From: Gordius sp. MW1
Taxonomy: Eukaryota > Nematomorpha > Gordioida > Gordea > Gordiidae
Length of the DNA stretch: 64,000 nt
Assembly (NCBI GenBank): GCA_964036665.1
Contig: OZ038526.1
Coordinates: 21,204,001 to 21,268,000, forward strand
Direction: 5' to 3'
Part shown: positions 19,062-30,594 of the stretch, in pieces
Layout: each line of letters begins with the position of its first letter
Position numbering within the stretch: position 1 is the first letter of the stretch
Notes under the pieces: generated by a model
The model's database searches: none
What the model was told of the DNA's origin: nothing
What the model saw: only the letters and a program-made list of their open reading frames with translations
Position numbers and translations under genes: made by a program

Positions 19062-20489
19062 TAGGCTGTTAAGTAATTAGTTACATGCAACTATTTCCTG
19101 GGACTAGTTTCTTTTTGTTAAAAAGTAATTGTAATAGTTACTTTAATTACAAAGGAACTGTAACTCAATTAAGTAACCTAAAAAAATTATAATAACTTTT
19201 AATAAAAGTAAAATTATTAAAATACTTGAATATCTAAGTTAATCGTTTACGTCTAGTGTGGTTTTTTCGCCAATTTCCTTAGTAAATGTGAATATTTACA
19301 ACCCTCCCTTTAAATGCCAACGTTTTGAACCAAATAATTGTATTTTTCGCATTTAATCCATAATTTTACTCTTTTTATTTGAAAGCTTCGATCGAGATAA
19401 AATTTTTTTGTTAGTTATATTATAAGTAAACTAGGTCAGCATTTTGATGATAATTTCCTAGTTAGCATTATAGAGTTTCTAATAATTACTATAACTAACG
19501 GTTAAATAAGGATGTTGTGTTTGGAGGTATTAACTTGAAAATAATCAAGATGAGGTTGACTCCCGAAGCATGATGCTATGTCCGATAGGTGTGTGGAGGG
19601 AAACATGGTTTGTGTATTTATTTGATTTCCCCAGACAACAAATTAAGTAGAATATAGGCGAATTTATTGATCAGTGATATGGTTTAATATAAACGTTATT
19701 TCAATATAATAGAACTTGAATAATTGTTCTAATGTTTCTTTCTTTCTGCGAATTTAGTGCCAATATTATGAATACGATGAATAATGCGAGAATCAGTTCA
19801 TATTTTTTTCTACGAGCTTAACAAATGCACGCGGATGGTGGGCCTTTTGGCCCACGACAATAATTAAAGTCTTCAATTTTTAAAAAAGTCTGTTTTAAAA
19901 TATCATAAACATATCAAAGTAATTAAAGCAAGTGATGCGGGCTAAAAAGAAAGGGATGGGGAAGGGCGCCAGTATATACAAATCATTTCGTAAAGATGTG
20001 TGGAGCTATTGCACGTGAGATACCTTACATGGATTTTTCTGAAACAACTCATGAATCCATTTGTACATTTATCAATGTAAAAAATAATGCTCGTTCTGTA
20101 AAAAATCATACATAATTATCCTAGATTATAACAACTATTATATTTATCAAATTTAGTGTAAGACTATCATCGAGCCCCTTTTCAGTCTAGGCAAATTATT
20201 ATTTAGCGAGAAGCGCTCAAGTGAATATCTTACAGAAATCAAACCATCATCTTGTGCCTTCTGATTTTTATAAAAAAAAATTAATAAATTATATTTGACA
20301 TATATTCTTTTCTTGAACCACACAAAGGTTCTAATAAATAACCTTAAATGTAACTAATTTCTATGGGTTAGTTAATGGAACTATACAAATTTGAAAAAAA
20401 ACGTAACTTAAACCGGAATTAATTACATATTTGTTGAAAGTAACTGTAACCTGATAGGTGTCGGTTAAAAAGTAACTTTAACAGCTCTA
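19062..20489. mobile_element. Possible non-autonomous hAT element
   Basis: The left TAGGCTGTTAAGTAATTAGTTAC resembles the inverted right end GTAACTTTAACAGCTCTA (to 20489). Both sides contain many GTAACT/AGTTAC motifs, as in hAT subterminal regions. The TAGAGCTGTTAA terminus is also that of the element at 41375-42459. The flanking 8-mers do not match and no transposase is visible, so the call is tentative. Confidence 0.4.
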
Positions 20490-20889
20490 ATTGTCGTCAT
20501 TTCAGCATTATTTTTTATTCATTTGGATATTTATGCACATTTTCATGCCTCTTATAGGCTTTCATATCATGGACTATCAAGGTTTTTACTAAAGTTTGAG
20601 CCTTTTAAGTAAGCTTTAACTTAGTATCTATACATATACATACTGTATAATTCCGTGGGTTTCATGCTTTTTCATAGATGCTTTTTCATAGACGTTGTTA
20701 CGTAATATCTTATTTTTTCATATGTTTTTTTGCCTACTTCAATCCATCTTGGCTTTTTCATCTTCAACGATTGTGCTGCTTTGTTCATTTTCGTATAGCC
20801 TGTAGTGAAACGACTGCATTTACCTCGAAAACCACAAATAACGTACAGCCCCCTAAAAACGCACTTCTAGAAGCTCTGGCGTCATAAAT

Positions 20890-21375
20890 TATTTTCTGTA
20901 TAACATCACGGGTATGTCCAAACTACTGGCCCCGTTTTACATCTTCTTGACCGACAACAACAAGACATTTAACCCAAACAGTGCGTGTCACAAGCTACAC
21001 GCAATCGTCCAATCCCTTCAGGTCAAAGTCCCCCTATAGGTCCCACCTAATGACACTATATATGTGGACGCATCGAATGACCACATTGGAATCACAATCT
21101 CTATCAAATTTATATTCTTTAACGATGCTGCCGCCGTATTCAACTTTGGCTACCCTGAAGACGGTTACATTACATTGACTGAAACGTAGCCGCCCTATAC
21201 GGTTAGCTGTTAGGGTATGTAGATACGACAGGAAACCTTCCCTCGGATCTGAACCGACTGAACCAACGCATACTACGTATTGCTTAAATAGGGATAAAAT
21301 TCTCCTACAATTGAACACCAGATCGCCTGCTTCGTGCGCGAATACGGCATACAAGCACTAATCGCTATCAGATAG
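20890..21375 (+). pseudogene. Decayed retroelement pol-like fragment (uncertain)
   Basis: One broken frame reads KLLAPFYIFLTD, then CHKLHAIVQSLQ, and after a stop NDTIYVDASNDHIGIT. The YVDAS-x3-GI pattern is like the first catalytic Asp of a retroelement RNase H, and GC content rises here. Stops interrupt it several times. A possible continuation (SGHRRTRILLRCVPPEHYS ... DEQLYEDDENLYSRIG, 21809-22006) lies beyond a small inverted-repeat element. I cannot name the family. Confidence 0.3.
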
Positions 21376-21811
21376 CCATAGACTAGATAGACTGCTCATC
21401 AACGAACAAAATGTGTACCCTTTTTTCACCATTTTGACGTGAACATGTTAAAGTGGTGATCATATAATTAGTAATTTCGCAAATTAAATAATAAAAGGTA
21501 AATGGAAAAATACTTAATTGGGTAGTTATCAAAAACAACATTTTATAAAAATCATTTACACAATACATAGGAATTTAAAATGTAAAAATGCGGTTAAAGT
21601 TTGTTTAATAATATAGCTCCATCCATATTTTGTATAATATTAATTTATTGACGTTCATTTTAGTTTATAAACTAGTGAGGAAGGTAAATTGACTGTTATA
21701 GGGCAAAATTACAATGTTGAAATGGACCAGTTGCCCTCTTTAAAATGGAGGAAAATTTGACACACAATTAACCATATGCAACATATGGCATGAGCAGTCA
21801 TCTAGTCTATG
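21376..21811. mobile_element. Small inverted-repeat element, 436 bp
   Basis: Starts CCATAGACTAGATAGACTGCTCAT and ends with its reverse complement ATGAGCAGTCATCTAGTCTATGG (one-base difference). The inner sequences TGTGTACCCTTTTTTCACCATTTT and AAAATGGAGGAAAATTTGACACACA extend the similarity. It seems to interrupt a decayed coding region. The same terminus occurs at 585-607 beside the foldback element. Confidence 0.65.
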
Positions 21812-22325
21812 GATATAACATATAGTGGACACCGACGGACGAGAATTCTGCTGAGATGTGTTCCTCCCGAACATTACTCAGTGCCTTCAATCCTAACTCA
21901 AGAGCCCCCCGAAGTGGCCCTCATGCCTAAAACTTTCTCGGACGAACAACTGTACGAAGACGACGAAAACTTATACAGCAGGATAGGGACAGAACGGAAC
22001 CTGTGACCCTACTGCACGTTCCACGCTGCTGGTATATATGGATGTAGCACACGGTTTACCTTTTGGAAATTCCCTGATCTACGCTCCAAAGTCTCTTTAC
22101 TATCCTCTCTTTTCGCCTAAATTTTTGTCTTACACAGGCGCACAATATACTTTTACTTACCTATACATGTTTTTTACACCTCATATTCGCTTTTACACTT
22201 TTGATGCTTCGCATCATTGTTAATTTTTATCGCTCATATGTTTTAAAATTAAATAAAAGCAGTGAGGGACAGCAGGGCTGGCCCTGCCTGAACCCACAGG
22301 TCTGTACAGCAGCTTAACTGATGTA

Positions 22326-22425
22326 CTCAGATAGTAAAAAGAAATTTTTCAAAGTGAAAAAAGGTAATAAAGAGGAAACTATATCAATAGACAGACTTAA
22401 ACCAGCGTACATTTTACCTGCTTAA
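22326..22425 (+). pseudogene. Gypsy integrase C-terminal fragment
   Basis: The frame SDSKKKFFKVKKGNKEETIS, then IDRLKPAYILPA and a stop, matches the end of gypsy pol, where (V/I)S(V/I)DRLKPAY is a hallmark. No LTR or other domain is adjacent. It could be the end of the relic at 20.9-22.0 kb. Confidence 0.65.
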
Positions 22426-22429
22426 CAAC

Positions 22430-23200
22430 GTACTACTATATATGGTAGAACAGACCACCAAAATTTTTATCCTATAAATTATAATATTTTTTTCATATTT
22501 TGAGGGGGGTAATGAAATGACTTCATTTACCTCGAAAGAGATTTGGTAGGGATACGCACAAGGTTAAGAGAAAGAATACGTGAGGACAGTTAACTTGAAT
22601 TTGAATGCTTATCGTTACTTACAACACTTACTAATATATAAATATGGGCTTTATATATTCCTTACTATTGCTATGATTTCAAAATAATAAAAAATACTAC
22701 CAACCCTTTTTACTATAAGCCTATATTGTAGTATTGGTTGTTTAATTTATTATTACATTTTACCTTTCACTTTTGTTAAAAGTTAAAATTCATCTAGCAT
22801 ACAAATCTCTTGTTACATATCACTAATTAACCAACCTGGCGTTCTTCCTCGCTAAAATAAGTTCCATTTTAGAATCCTAAGATTAAGGTTTAATTTATTT
22901 AGAATCGAAATGCGTTCTTATTAAAATTATGAACTAAATAAATTTATCTACATATAATTCCAATAGACTAAGCTTGAATGACAATATACAGAATGTGAAA
23001 AAAAGATTTGTTATAAAATTTACTTTTAAGAAGTACCAAAATTTAATTTTGTGACATTTGTGAATAATGGCTCAAAAAAACATTCACCTACTCCGTTATT
23101 TTAAGATGTCTGAAAATTGTATGATGCTAGGATAATGTAATTATTAAAATAATATTATAACATCGATAACAAGAATAAATACATTAGAGGTCTAAAGTTG
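22430..23200. other. AT-rich DNA, nothing recognised
   Basis: No open frame with a family resemblance, no inverted repeat with clear ends, and no tandem array. Confidence 0.4.
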
Positions 23201-23207
23201 ATAGACA

Positions 23208-23412
23208 TTAATGACAATTTTGTAAAAGATAAATAACTTCAAATTTTGGTTGTGATGGCATAGCCTTTACATCATCTTCTATCGTTGATGGTTGCATACA
23301 TGTACTACTAACGATGATAAGACCTTGATAATTTAATAGGATGTCAGCTGTTGATTTCGATTTAATGACTCCCAATACACCGGTCTTGGTTTGTTTTACC
23401 TCAAACTGTAAC
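23208..23412 (-). CDS. Possible terminal exon of an unidentified gene
   Basis: On the minus strand TATGTTACAG|TTTGAGGTAAAA is a good splice acceptor. From there the frame reads FEVKQTKTGVLGVIKSKSTA, then DILLNYQGLIIVS and MPSQPKFEVIYLLQN, to a stop at 23208. A diverged copy with a broken frame and lost acceptor lies at 63426-63630. I do not recognise the protein. The clean exon here against a decayed copy there suggests parent and pseudogene, but both could be parts of a dispersed element. No upstream exon was found. Confidence 0.35.
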
Positions 23413-23429
23413 ATACATATAAAAACATA

Positions 23430-23602
23430 GACATAGTCAAGAAGGGGGAGGGGGAGCAAGGAGGGGCGGCGCCCCCCTTTAAATCCTAAAACTTGTTGAA
23501 GTTTATTAAAAATATGAAAATTTAAAAAAATATTCATTTTGCCCTCCCTAAATCATTATTGCCCCCCTCTAATTCCAATGCTGGCTATGCCCATGTATAA
23601 GA
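23430..23602. mobile_element. MITE fragment, CTGGCTATGCCCATG family
   Basis: Contains GGGGCGGCGCCCCCCTTTAAA and TGCCCTCCCTAAATCATTATTGCCCCCCTC, and ends CTGGCTATGCCCATG (about 23602). It is the same family as the complete copy at 32987-33143. The left terminus is missing or altered. Confidence 0.6.
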
Positions 23603-24385
23603 ATCAAAATTATTCAAAGTATGCTTAAAAAGCTTAATAAGATTTAAATATCTTCAAAGCTTTCTATTACATAAGGATCAATTTTAATAAAAACATTCGC
23701 ACAAGCGGAAAGAGGATGATTCCATTCTTGGGAAAATACGAATTTACAGTTTTAGAATTTAACTAAGTCGATGATATATGAATAAGATAAGTATATATTA
23801 AAGGAACAAAGTTAACCACTTACAACGTCCTTACAACGTCTTAAAGGGCGGATGTGCGTAAAATATTTCAAGTAGGGCCAGGAGATAAATTATAATGCTA
23901 TTAAGTTGGCACTAATATAATTACAAACTAGTTATGGGGAGTGAATAAAATTGTCAAAAAGATGTAAAATATTGACTTAAGAATTTAAATGGCAGAGTGT
24001 ATACTACGTAACCAAAATATAATAATTATTGTACCTTTTCTATTGCCATAATTGGTAGGACATCCATCTTATGTCTCACTAAATCGTATAGCTGTAACGA
24101 ACTCTGTACACTTGCTATGTATGTCTTATTCAACCAAAACTTAAAGATGGAGTATTAAGTTTTACTTCGTTCGCGAGCTCTATCTGAAAATAGTTTGAGG
24201 AAAATCCTTCAACAATATGGAAAGCTCAAAACAAGGTAATACATTGATAATTTACACTGATTTCATAATCTTCACTGCTGAGGTTTTAAAAATACGGCCT
24301 TTTGAATATTTGCAAAATTATTGTATCCAACGTATAGCGAGCGCAACATTCCAAAATAACATGAAAACTTTTAATATATATAAAC

Positions 24386-24538
24386 TAGAGTTATTAAAAC
24401 GGCTGTGTTTTGTTTGGCCGATCTTTGGTTCAACTAAGATTAACGGGCGACTCTGGTCGTTATTCTTTGGTTTGTTTATGTTTAGTTGACTAAAACCTAA
24501 GGTCGACCAAACAAAACTTAGCCCTTTTTATAACACTA
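24386..24538. mobile_element. hAT MITE with 8-bp target duplication
   Basis: The terminal inverted repeats TAGAGTTATTAAAACGGCTG and (right end, reversed) TAGTGTTATAAAAAGGGCTAAG are each followed by GTTTTGTTTGG. Flanks ATATAAAC (24378-24385) and ATATATAC (24539-24546) match at seven of eight positions. It is 153 bp with no coding. Related pieces lie at 12075-12202 and about 51840-51913. A frame that crosses its left edge (24217-24489) is not supported as a gene. Confidence 0.72.
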
Positions 24539-24539
24539 A

Positions 24540-25240
24540 TATATACTTACCAATGATGTACTATTGTTGTCAAACAAAACAACATTGTATGTTTTATTTT
24601 GCCTGACAAAATGACAAAGTTTATCATGCTTGATGAAATTCCCTATATATTTATTAAATTGCTGCCTTTTGGAACGCACCTCTTTCATAGAACCGGTGTA
24701 ATATCCATTTCCACGACGCTCAAAAAAATCGACATGTCAATCAAAAAATTATGCTTGAAATTTTTATTTTAATTCCTATACGCTGACACAAATGTCAATC
24801 TCTTTTATACAATCTATTAGAAATCATAAATATCTTATCTTGTTTTTGATATAGCTGATTCTTATTTTTTAAAATTTTTATTTGTATTTATTTTTATTAT
24901 GTATTTTTTTTATTTGAAATCCCCTTTTTTAAAATTTTTATTAGATAGTTTTGTTCAATATTCTTTTATTTTTTTTATTAAATATTTTTTGTAATATTTT
25001 GTGTTTAACTTTATTAAATAATTCTTTGTTTTTTTAATAAATATTTTTTAAGTATATTTTTTTGTTATAATGATTTATATGCTTATTATATTACAATTTT
25101 AATTCTGATTATTCAAATTGTTACATTTATTAAATAATAATAAAAATTTGCTACTACATTTGTAATATATAAAAACTTTATTGTAGAAGGTATAACAACA
25201 ATAATAAGAATAAATATATTTGACATAAATGTGCACAATT
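24540..25240. other. T-rich spacer
   Basis: A strongly T-rich stretch (24850-25060) of TTTTTATT and TTTTTAAATATTTTT runs; nothing else recognised. Confidence 0.4.
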
Positions 25241-25246
25241 GATAGG

Positions 25247-25605
25247 CAATACATATGTTAATAAAATTTGATAATATACTCAAATTAATTTGATTGTGTT
25301 ATGTTTGACGAGAATCACAAGTTGTATTCCTTGATCTAATTTAAATTATAATAAGAATTATTATGAAATACATATGTTAATTAAATTTGATAATAAACTC
25401 AAATTAATTTGATTGTGCTTTTGACTAGAATCACAAGTTATATATAAGTCCCTTGATCTAATTTAAATTATATACATATGTTAATAAAACACATAAATTG
25501 CATAGCAATTAATTTGATAATATACTCAAATTACTTTGATTGTGCTTTTGACTAGAATCACAAGTTTATATGTAAGTTCCTTGATCTAATTTATAATTTA
25601 GATAA
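25247..25605 (+). repeat. Three-copy tandem repeat, about 115-130 bp
   Basis: Each unit contains ACATATGTTAATAAAA, ATACTCAAATTAATTTGATTGTG, (G/T)ACTAGAATCACAAGT and CCTTGATCTAATTTAAATTAT. Copies begin at about 25250, 25370 and 25480, the third with a small insertion. Confidence 0.7.
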
Positions 25606-26161
25606 TTATGCATAGTAATTACTAGAAATATTTTGAAAGTCTTGTGTCGTCATTTTAGTGTCTTCAAAAAAATAGCTAATTTTGTGCCAAAACTAACCTA
25701 TTGTGCTTTTAGGAAGATCACGTGATATGGCATATAACTCGTTATTATGCCATATTAACCAATAGGAATGTTCAATTGAGCGTCGTCGTTTTTTAAATGT
25801 CGACGTTTCAGATCATTACACCGGTTTGAATTATTTTGCGCCAGCAATTTATTATTACTGCCTGCTAAATCATAAAGTATGGGAAGGGTATAATTTAAAT
25901 AAAATTTTTGCCAATCGGTTTATAATAAAATGTGACGAACAAATTGAAAAATATTAAAACTTACCTTTTAAAATCTAATATATAAAATTATCGTGTCACG
26001 ATTTTCGTAATTGAACTCCTCCGAAACGGCTTGAACGATTATTATGAAAATTTCTGCGAATATTTGGTAGGTCTGAGAATAGGTTTTAAACTTTTTTTAA
26101 ACCTCTAAGTGATAAGACGGTCCAGTATTTTTGTTTTATACGTTTTGACACTTAGTAAAAT

Positions 26162-26238
26162 GTCAATCATAAGCAACTTTATGACGTCATAAATGGATAC
26201 GTCAATCATAAGCAACTCCATGACGTCATACATGGATA
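26162..26238 (+). repeat. Two 39-bp direct repeats with TGACGTCA
   Basis: GTCAATCATAAGCAACT, two variable bases, ATGACGTCATA and ATGGATA occur twice in tandem. Each contains the palindrome TGACGTCA (26182-26189 and 26221-26228), the consensus of a cAMP-response element. Any regulatory role is inference; it lies in the Helitron 5' region upstream of the helicase relic. Confidence 0.55.
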
Positions 26239-26659
26239 AAATACGACAATGTAAATAATCTTTTATATATTAAAAGGCTGAGGTATGCTACTTATAAAAA
26301 TATCATATAGAATGGGCGTAGCCTGCATCAGAATTTCAAGGGGGCAAAGATAATTTAGGGAGGGGTAAAATAATATTTATTGACAATAATTTAGCCATTA
26401 TTTTAATAAGCATCGAAGAGTTTTTGATTTATAGGGGGCAGCCGCCATTTTTGTTTTAAACGTTTTGACACATAAAATGTCACTCATACAACTCTATTCA
26501 GTAGTACCACGCTATTTTACGTGGATTTATCGAAAAAACAAGCAAGGCACACCAGTTAATGCATGCCCCGGTTTGTCCAAATCAAACAATTTGGGCCGAG
26601 TATATACAGTCAATCCAAGATAGATTGAATGCTTTTATCTGCGATTGTTGATCATCGGA

Positions 26660-28005
26660 CCATTGTCATTTCAGGATATACATAAAGTGAATGGACAACA
26701 GTATCCAACGTATAAAGGTGCATGCCTTGCACAAGGCTTGCTAGAAAACGGCAACCATTGGGAGAGTATGCCTACTGAAGCAGCATTCAACTGTACGGGA
26801 ACACAAATTCGTATACTATTGGCTATAGTGTTGATTACATGTTTCCCGGCCCGAGCACAAACGTTGTGAGATAAGCTCAAAGATTCAATGACTGGTGATA
26901 TATTGCATCGATATCGTTCAAGGTGCAACGATTAGCGATATCATTCAGCGACGCTATGTACAATGTTGGTAGCTATCGAGGATCTCTGCATTGTCTTTGC
27001 CAATTTTAAAATTATTCATTTCGGTATGGATTCACCAAATCGAAGTGCATCTGATCTACTCAACACTGATATGTGTCTTGAACTGCAGTACAATACTTTA
27101 GAAATGGCAGCGATTGTTACTCGCTATGTCCCACTACTGACCGATGAAAAAACCATTTAGGACCGCATTATGCTGGCAGTTTCGGCAGGACAAGGGGGTT
27201 TCTTTTTGGATGCACCTATAACTGGCAAAACATTTTTCATCTTGCTACCTCTTGCCGAGTTGGCCGTTGCATCATCTGGCATTGCAGCGACTTTATATGA
27301 TGGAGGCAAAACAGCTCATTCAGCATCTAAGCTGCCACTGAATATTTTAAATGACCCAGACGCAGTGTGCAACATAAAACAACAATCGTCCATGGCCACA
27401 GTACTCAAACAGTGTAAAGTTACCAACTGCGATAAATTTACTATGGACAATCATTTGCTTGAGGCATTGAATAAAACATTAAAGGATATAAAAAACAATG
27501 GCAAACTATTTGGCGGTACTCTGTTACTCCTTACAGGTGATTTCAGGCAAACACTTCCCATCATTCCACGTTCAATTTAGGCTGATGAGGTCAACGCTTG
27601 CTTTAAAATCATCACGTAGAACTGAAAGTAAACATGTGCGTTCATAGGCTTAAAGATCCATCCGCTGAAACATTATTAAAAAAATGATTAACGTTATTAA
27701 AGTCAGCATTTTAAATGGCAAGTTTTGAGGTGAAAATGTATTGCTGCCACGACTTATAATTTCCACGGGTGTGCCGATTGAATTCATACGCATTCAATTT
27801 CCAACTAGAGTGACATTCGCAATGACAATCAATAAGGCGCAAGGCCAAACGATGTCTAGTTATGGTTTAGATTTGGGCACACCATGCTTTTACGGACAGC
27901 TATACGAGGCATGTTCTCGCGTGGGTAAACCATCCAGTTTGTTTGTGTTGGCTAAAGACGGACTAACCAAATATATTATATACTCCATCGCACTTAGATA
28001 TTGAT
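26660..28005 (+). pseudogene. Helitron PIF1-like helicase, C-terminal half, broken
   Basis: Consecutive frames, separated by stops and small gaps, follow the order of a Helitron Rep-helicase. First come QYPTYKGACLAQGLLE (about 26690) and AAFNCTGTQIRILLAIVLI. From 27163 follows the SF1 helicase start LLTDEKTI-DRIMLAV, then FFLDAPITGKTF as Walker A (usual GGTGKT altered to ITGKT), VASSGIAAT, GGKTAHSASKLPLN and LTGDFRQTLPIIPRS (Walker B region with D changed context). After a gap, 27741-28004 has IQFPTRVTFAMTINKAQGQT, LYEACSRVG and SLFVLAKDG, the C-terminal helicase motifs. The Rep/HUH nuclease half is absent. Dead copy. Confidence 0.85.
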
Positions 28006-28251
28006 GTTGAATTATTTTTCTATTGCCATAATTTGATGTATATATAGCTATAAAAAATGTAATTTAAAATGTATTTGTTATTTAAAAAGGAATAAAGGAT
28101 GAAATAAATAAATGATCACTGTATTGTCATTTGATAGGCCATCATTGTCAAAACGCTTCATTCTTATTTCAATCATAACCACATCCCCACATACTTATGG
28201 TATTTATAGAAATAATATTTATAGCAAAACAACGTTTGCCGGGTCAGCTAG

Positions 28252-29560
28252 GAAATATATAATAACGAAAACAGTACCTTCACATTGGTAAAGGAGAAGG
28301 TTAAGATCCGATAATAATACCTTGCCACTTGATGGCAGCTTAAAAATTAGTCTCGATAAATAATATTTTTCAGTCCAGAGTACAGTTTGTGTAAAATTAA
28401 AATGATCTTCATATATTCGTAATGGTTGATTATATACTTGACTGAATTTAATCTATTTATTTGTAAATTCTTATTGAAAACCTACCAGCAAGGTGATAAA
28501 TAGATAATTAAAGGACATAGTATGGACCTGAAGACATAAATATAAAGCTAATATTTGTTGAATTTATCATCTCAATATAAAGTAATGTATTATTATCCAC
28601 ATTTCTGCAATTTATTTTAGATATCCATATATTAAATAGAGATGCTCTTACAACTTTAGCGATACTCATTACCTCATAAATAGTTGAGGTCGATCTTAGG
28701 GTTGATTCTTATACTATATTTCTACGGACGTTATATAATTTTAGTTATAGTACTAGGAATATGATCATTTATAAGAAGGGAGACAAATAATTTAAATTGC
28801 AAAGAGGAAGTTCCGGGGAAGAGAGGAAGTGGACTACCTTGTGTAGCATGGAACGGGCAAGTCAACAAAGTTAAGATAATTAAGAAATTAAACACTAATT
28901 CGGCTTTTATTCGATCTAGATGGAAGAAACTCATCAAAACAAACACCACAATTGTGTGACCAAATATATGATAAAGAATAAGAATTATAGACGTCAGAAT
29001 AATCTCCATAGTTATTGACACCTTGTAAATGTAGTATATTCTTCTGAAGCTTATAATTACCAAAACTCTAATGAACGAGCGAGTTTAGTTAATTAAATGA
29101 AACAATTTAATTTTGTAAAACCATAACTAATTTATATAACAGAAATAATTATATTTACTATTCACAATCTAACTTATAAATCAGTGCGATGTAATTGCTA
29201 TATTTTAAATTTTTTAAAATTAAGTACTGTGCAATGCAATATATAATAACTTAGAGTTATATATATGCCCCAAGATTCTGCAAGCTTAGTAGTAGTTTTC
29301 ATATAATCATCTCAAATGAAACTGTCAACTATAGGGAAAAAAATTTATTTAAATATCAAAAGAAACAACAGCTTCCGTAAAATAATGTGTTTGTCAAGAT
29401 TTACCGACTTGATAATAAAAAACATTCATTTATATTCTTATATATTTGCTATTATATAATACCCTAGATTAACAATCGCCCTTAAAAGAATTTGATATCA
29501 ATAATAAACTATGATAATTATGAAAAACATCACTTTCTCGATGCTGGTCCTGTAAGATAA
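28252..29560. other. Intergenic; possible LINE scrap at 28790-28960
   Basis: Mostly AT-rich without features. On the plus strand 28800-28960 reads GKRGSGLPCVAWNGQVNKVK and SRWKKLIK, faintly like the tail of a non-LTR reverse transcriptase. Too short to call. Confidence 0.25.
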
Positions 29561-29569
29561 TTTCGCTTC

Positions 29570-29705
29570 GAAATGGGAAACATTTTTCTGTCGCATTATC
29601 TCTGCTAGATTTAAATAACAAATCCGGATCCATACTTCCACAGATTTCTTAGTAAGTGTGGCTCCGTACGGTATAAATCAATATACAACTAAAATTGAAA
29701 TGTTG
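29570..29705 (-). repeat. Dispersed repeat shared with 54903-55010
   Basis: The reverse complement matches 54903-55010 over about 110 bp, including TATACCGTACGGAGCCACACTTA and GATTTGTTATTTAAATCT. At 54.9 kb the same segment lies just before an LTR-element relic, so it may be part of that element's LTR. Confidence 0.65.
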
Positions 29706-30215
29706 TCGGTTTAAAATGGATCGTTATTATAATAAATGCAAACAGATGATCTATTTTTTTAACTTACAATTTAATTTATTTAGTATATGCAAAATTATAA
29801 TAAGGTAAGGTACATATTAATGGTTAAAAGTTGACCAAATTATATATATACCGTCTGAAAAGTAGATATGTCCTTATATAATACATTGAAGCTTTATGTT
29901 ACACTTCGAAAAGTCTCTACAAGTTATTAAGCTTAAACTAAATAATTTAGTGAACAAATTTTATATAGGACTACTAAGAGATATATATGATATGGCAGTC
30001 GGTAGAGTTTTTGTTTGACAATTGGAAAAAACGGCAAATCAGCTTTAAACAATTTCCATGCTAACATAAAATCCTGATGATATAACGGTGTTAAATATTT
30101 TTGATAAGTATTTTCGCCAATTTTGGTAGTGTGGTGTATGTGCCAAATTATCAAGCCATTTTCATGGGATAAGGTGAATCTTGATTTGAATATATGTTGT
30201 GAAGCACTACACTCA

Positions 30216-30540
30216 AATTGAAAGGACGGTTATATAACACAGTTATTGTACCCACGGTATTGTATGGATCGGAAACCTGGGCAATTAAGGCAAAAGAGGA
30301 GCAAAGCTTGGCTACAATGGAGATGCGAATGTAAAGATGGATCTTCGAAATAAGCAAAAAGGACCATTTAAGGAATCAAGACATAAAATGTAGTTCCGAT
30401 TCAGAGAAAGTTGGTGGTAAGAAGATTGATATGGTATGGCCATTTGGAGAGACGACTGACTTGATAAGGTACGAGCTAAAGTGAAGCTGGTGTAGGTGCA
30501 GGAATACACGGAGAATCTACTTGAAGGAGCTGACCACTAA
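30216..30540 (+). pseudogene. RTE-like non-LTR retrotransposon, C-terminal tail
   Basis: The frame reads VLYGSETWAIKAKEEQSLAT, then MEMRM-RWIFEISKKDHLRNQD. This is the post-RT segment found in RTE/BovB and related LINEs (YG-ETW, ExxMLRW, RxxD). After frameshifts, MVWPFGETTD overlaps an expected W-GH-R segment. Only this tail remains, with stops inside; no 3' repeat is visible before the Harbinger-like element that starts at 30595. Confidence 0.65.
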
Positions 30541-30594
30541 ATGTGACTTGTGACAAACAGCTTTAGGAAAAAAAATATTTTACACAAACTCTTA

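Larger units (their letters stand above)
25974..28251 (+). mobile_element. Helitron with decayed helicase
   Basis: The 5' end TCTAATATATAAAATTATCG (after an A at 25973) is followed by GAACTCCTCCGAAACGGC. The 3' end is AGCAAAACAACGTTTGCCGGGTCAGCTAG, ending CTAG at 28248-28251 with a GCAAA/TTTGC hairpin a few bases upstream. TC...CTRR ends with a 3' hairpin define Helitrons, and this end is common in insects. The base after CTAG is G, not the expected T. Inside lie a CRE-like doublet, a MITE scrap (about 26311-26450) and the helicase relic. Confidence 0.85.

Noticed and set aside
19062..20489. Confident hAT element
   Set aside because: Ends are only partly complementary and the flanking 8-mers differ, so it is kept only as a tentative feature.
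24217..24489. 90-aa open frame
   Set aside because: Its C-terminal third lies in a MITE (24386-24538), there is no family resemblance, and the N-terminal part is ordinary AT-rich sequence.
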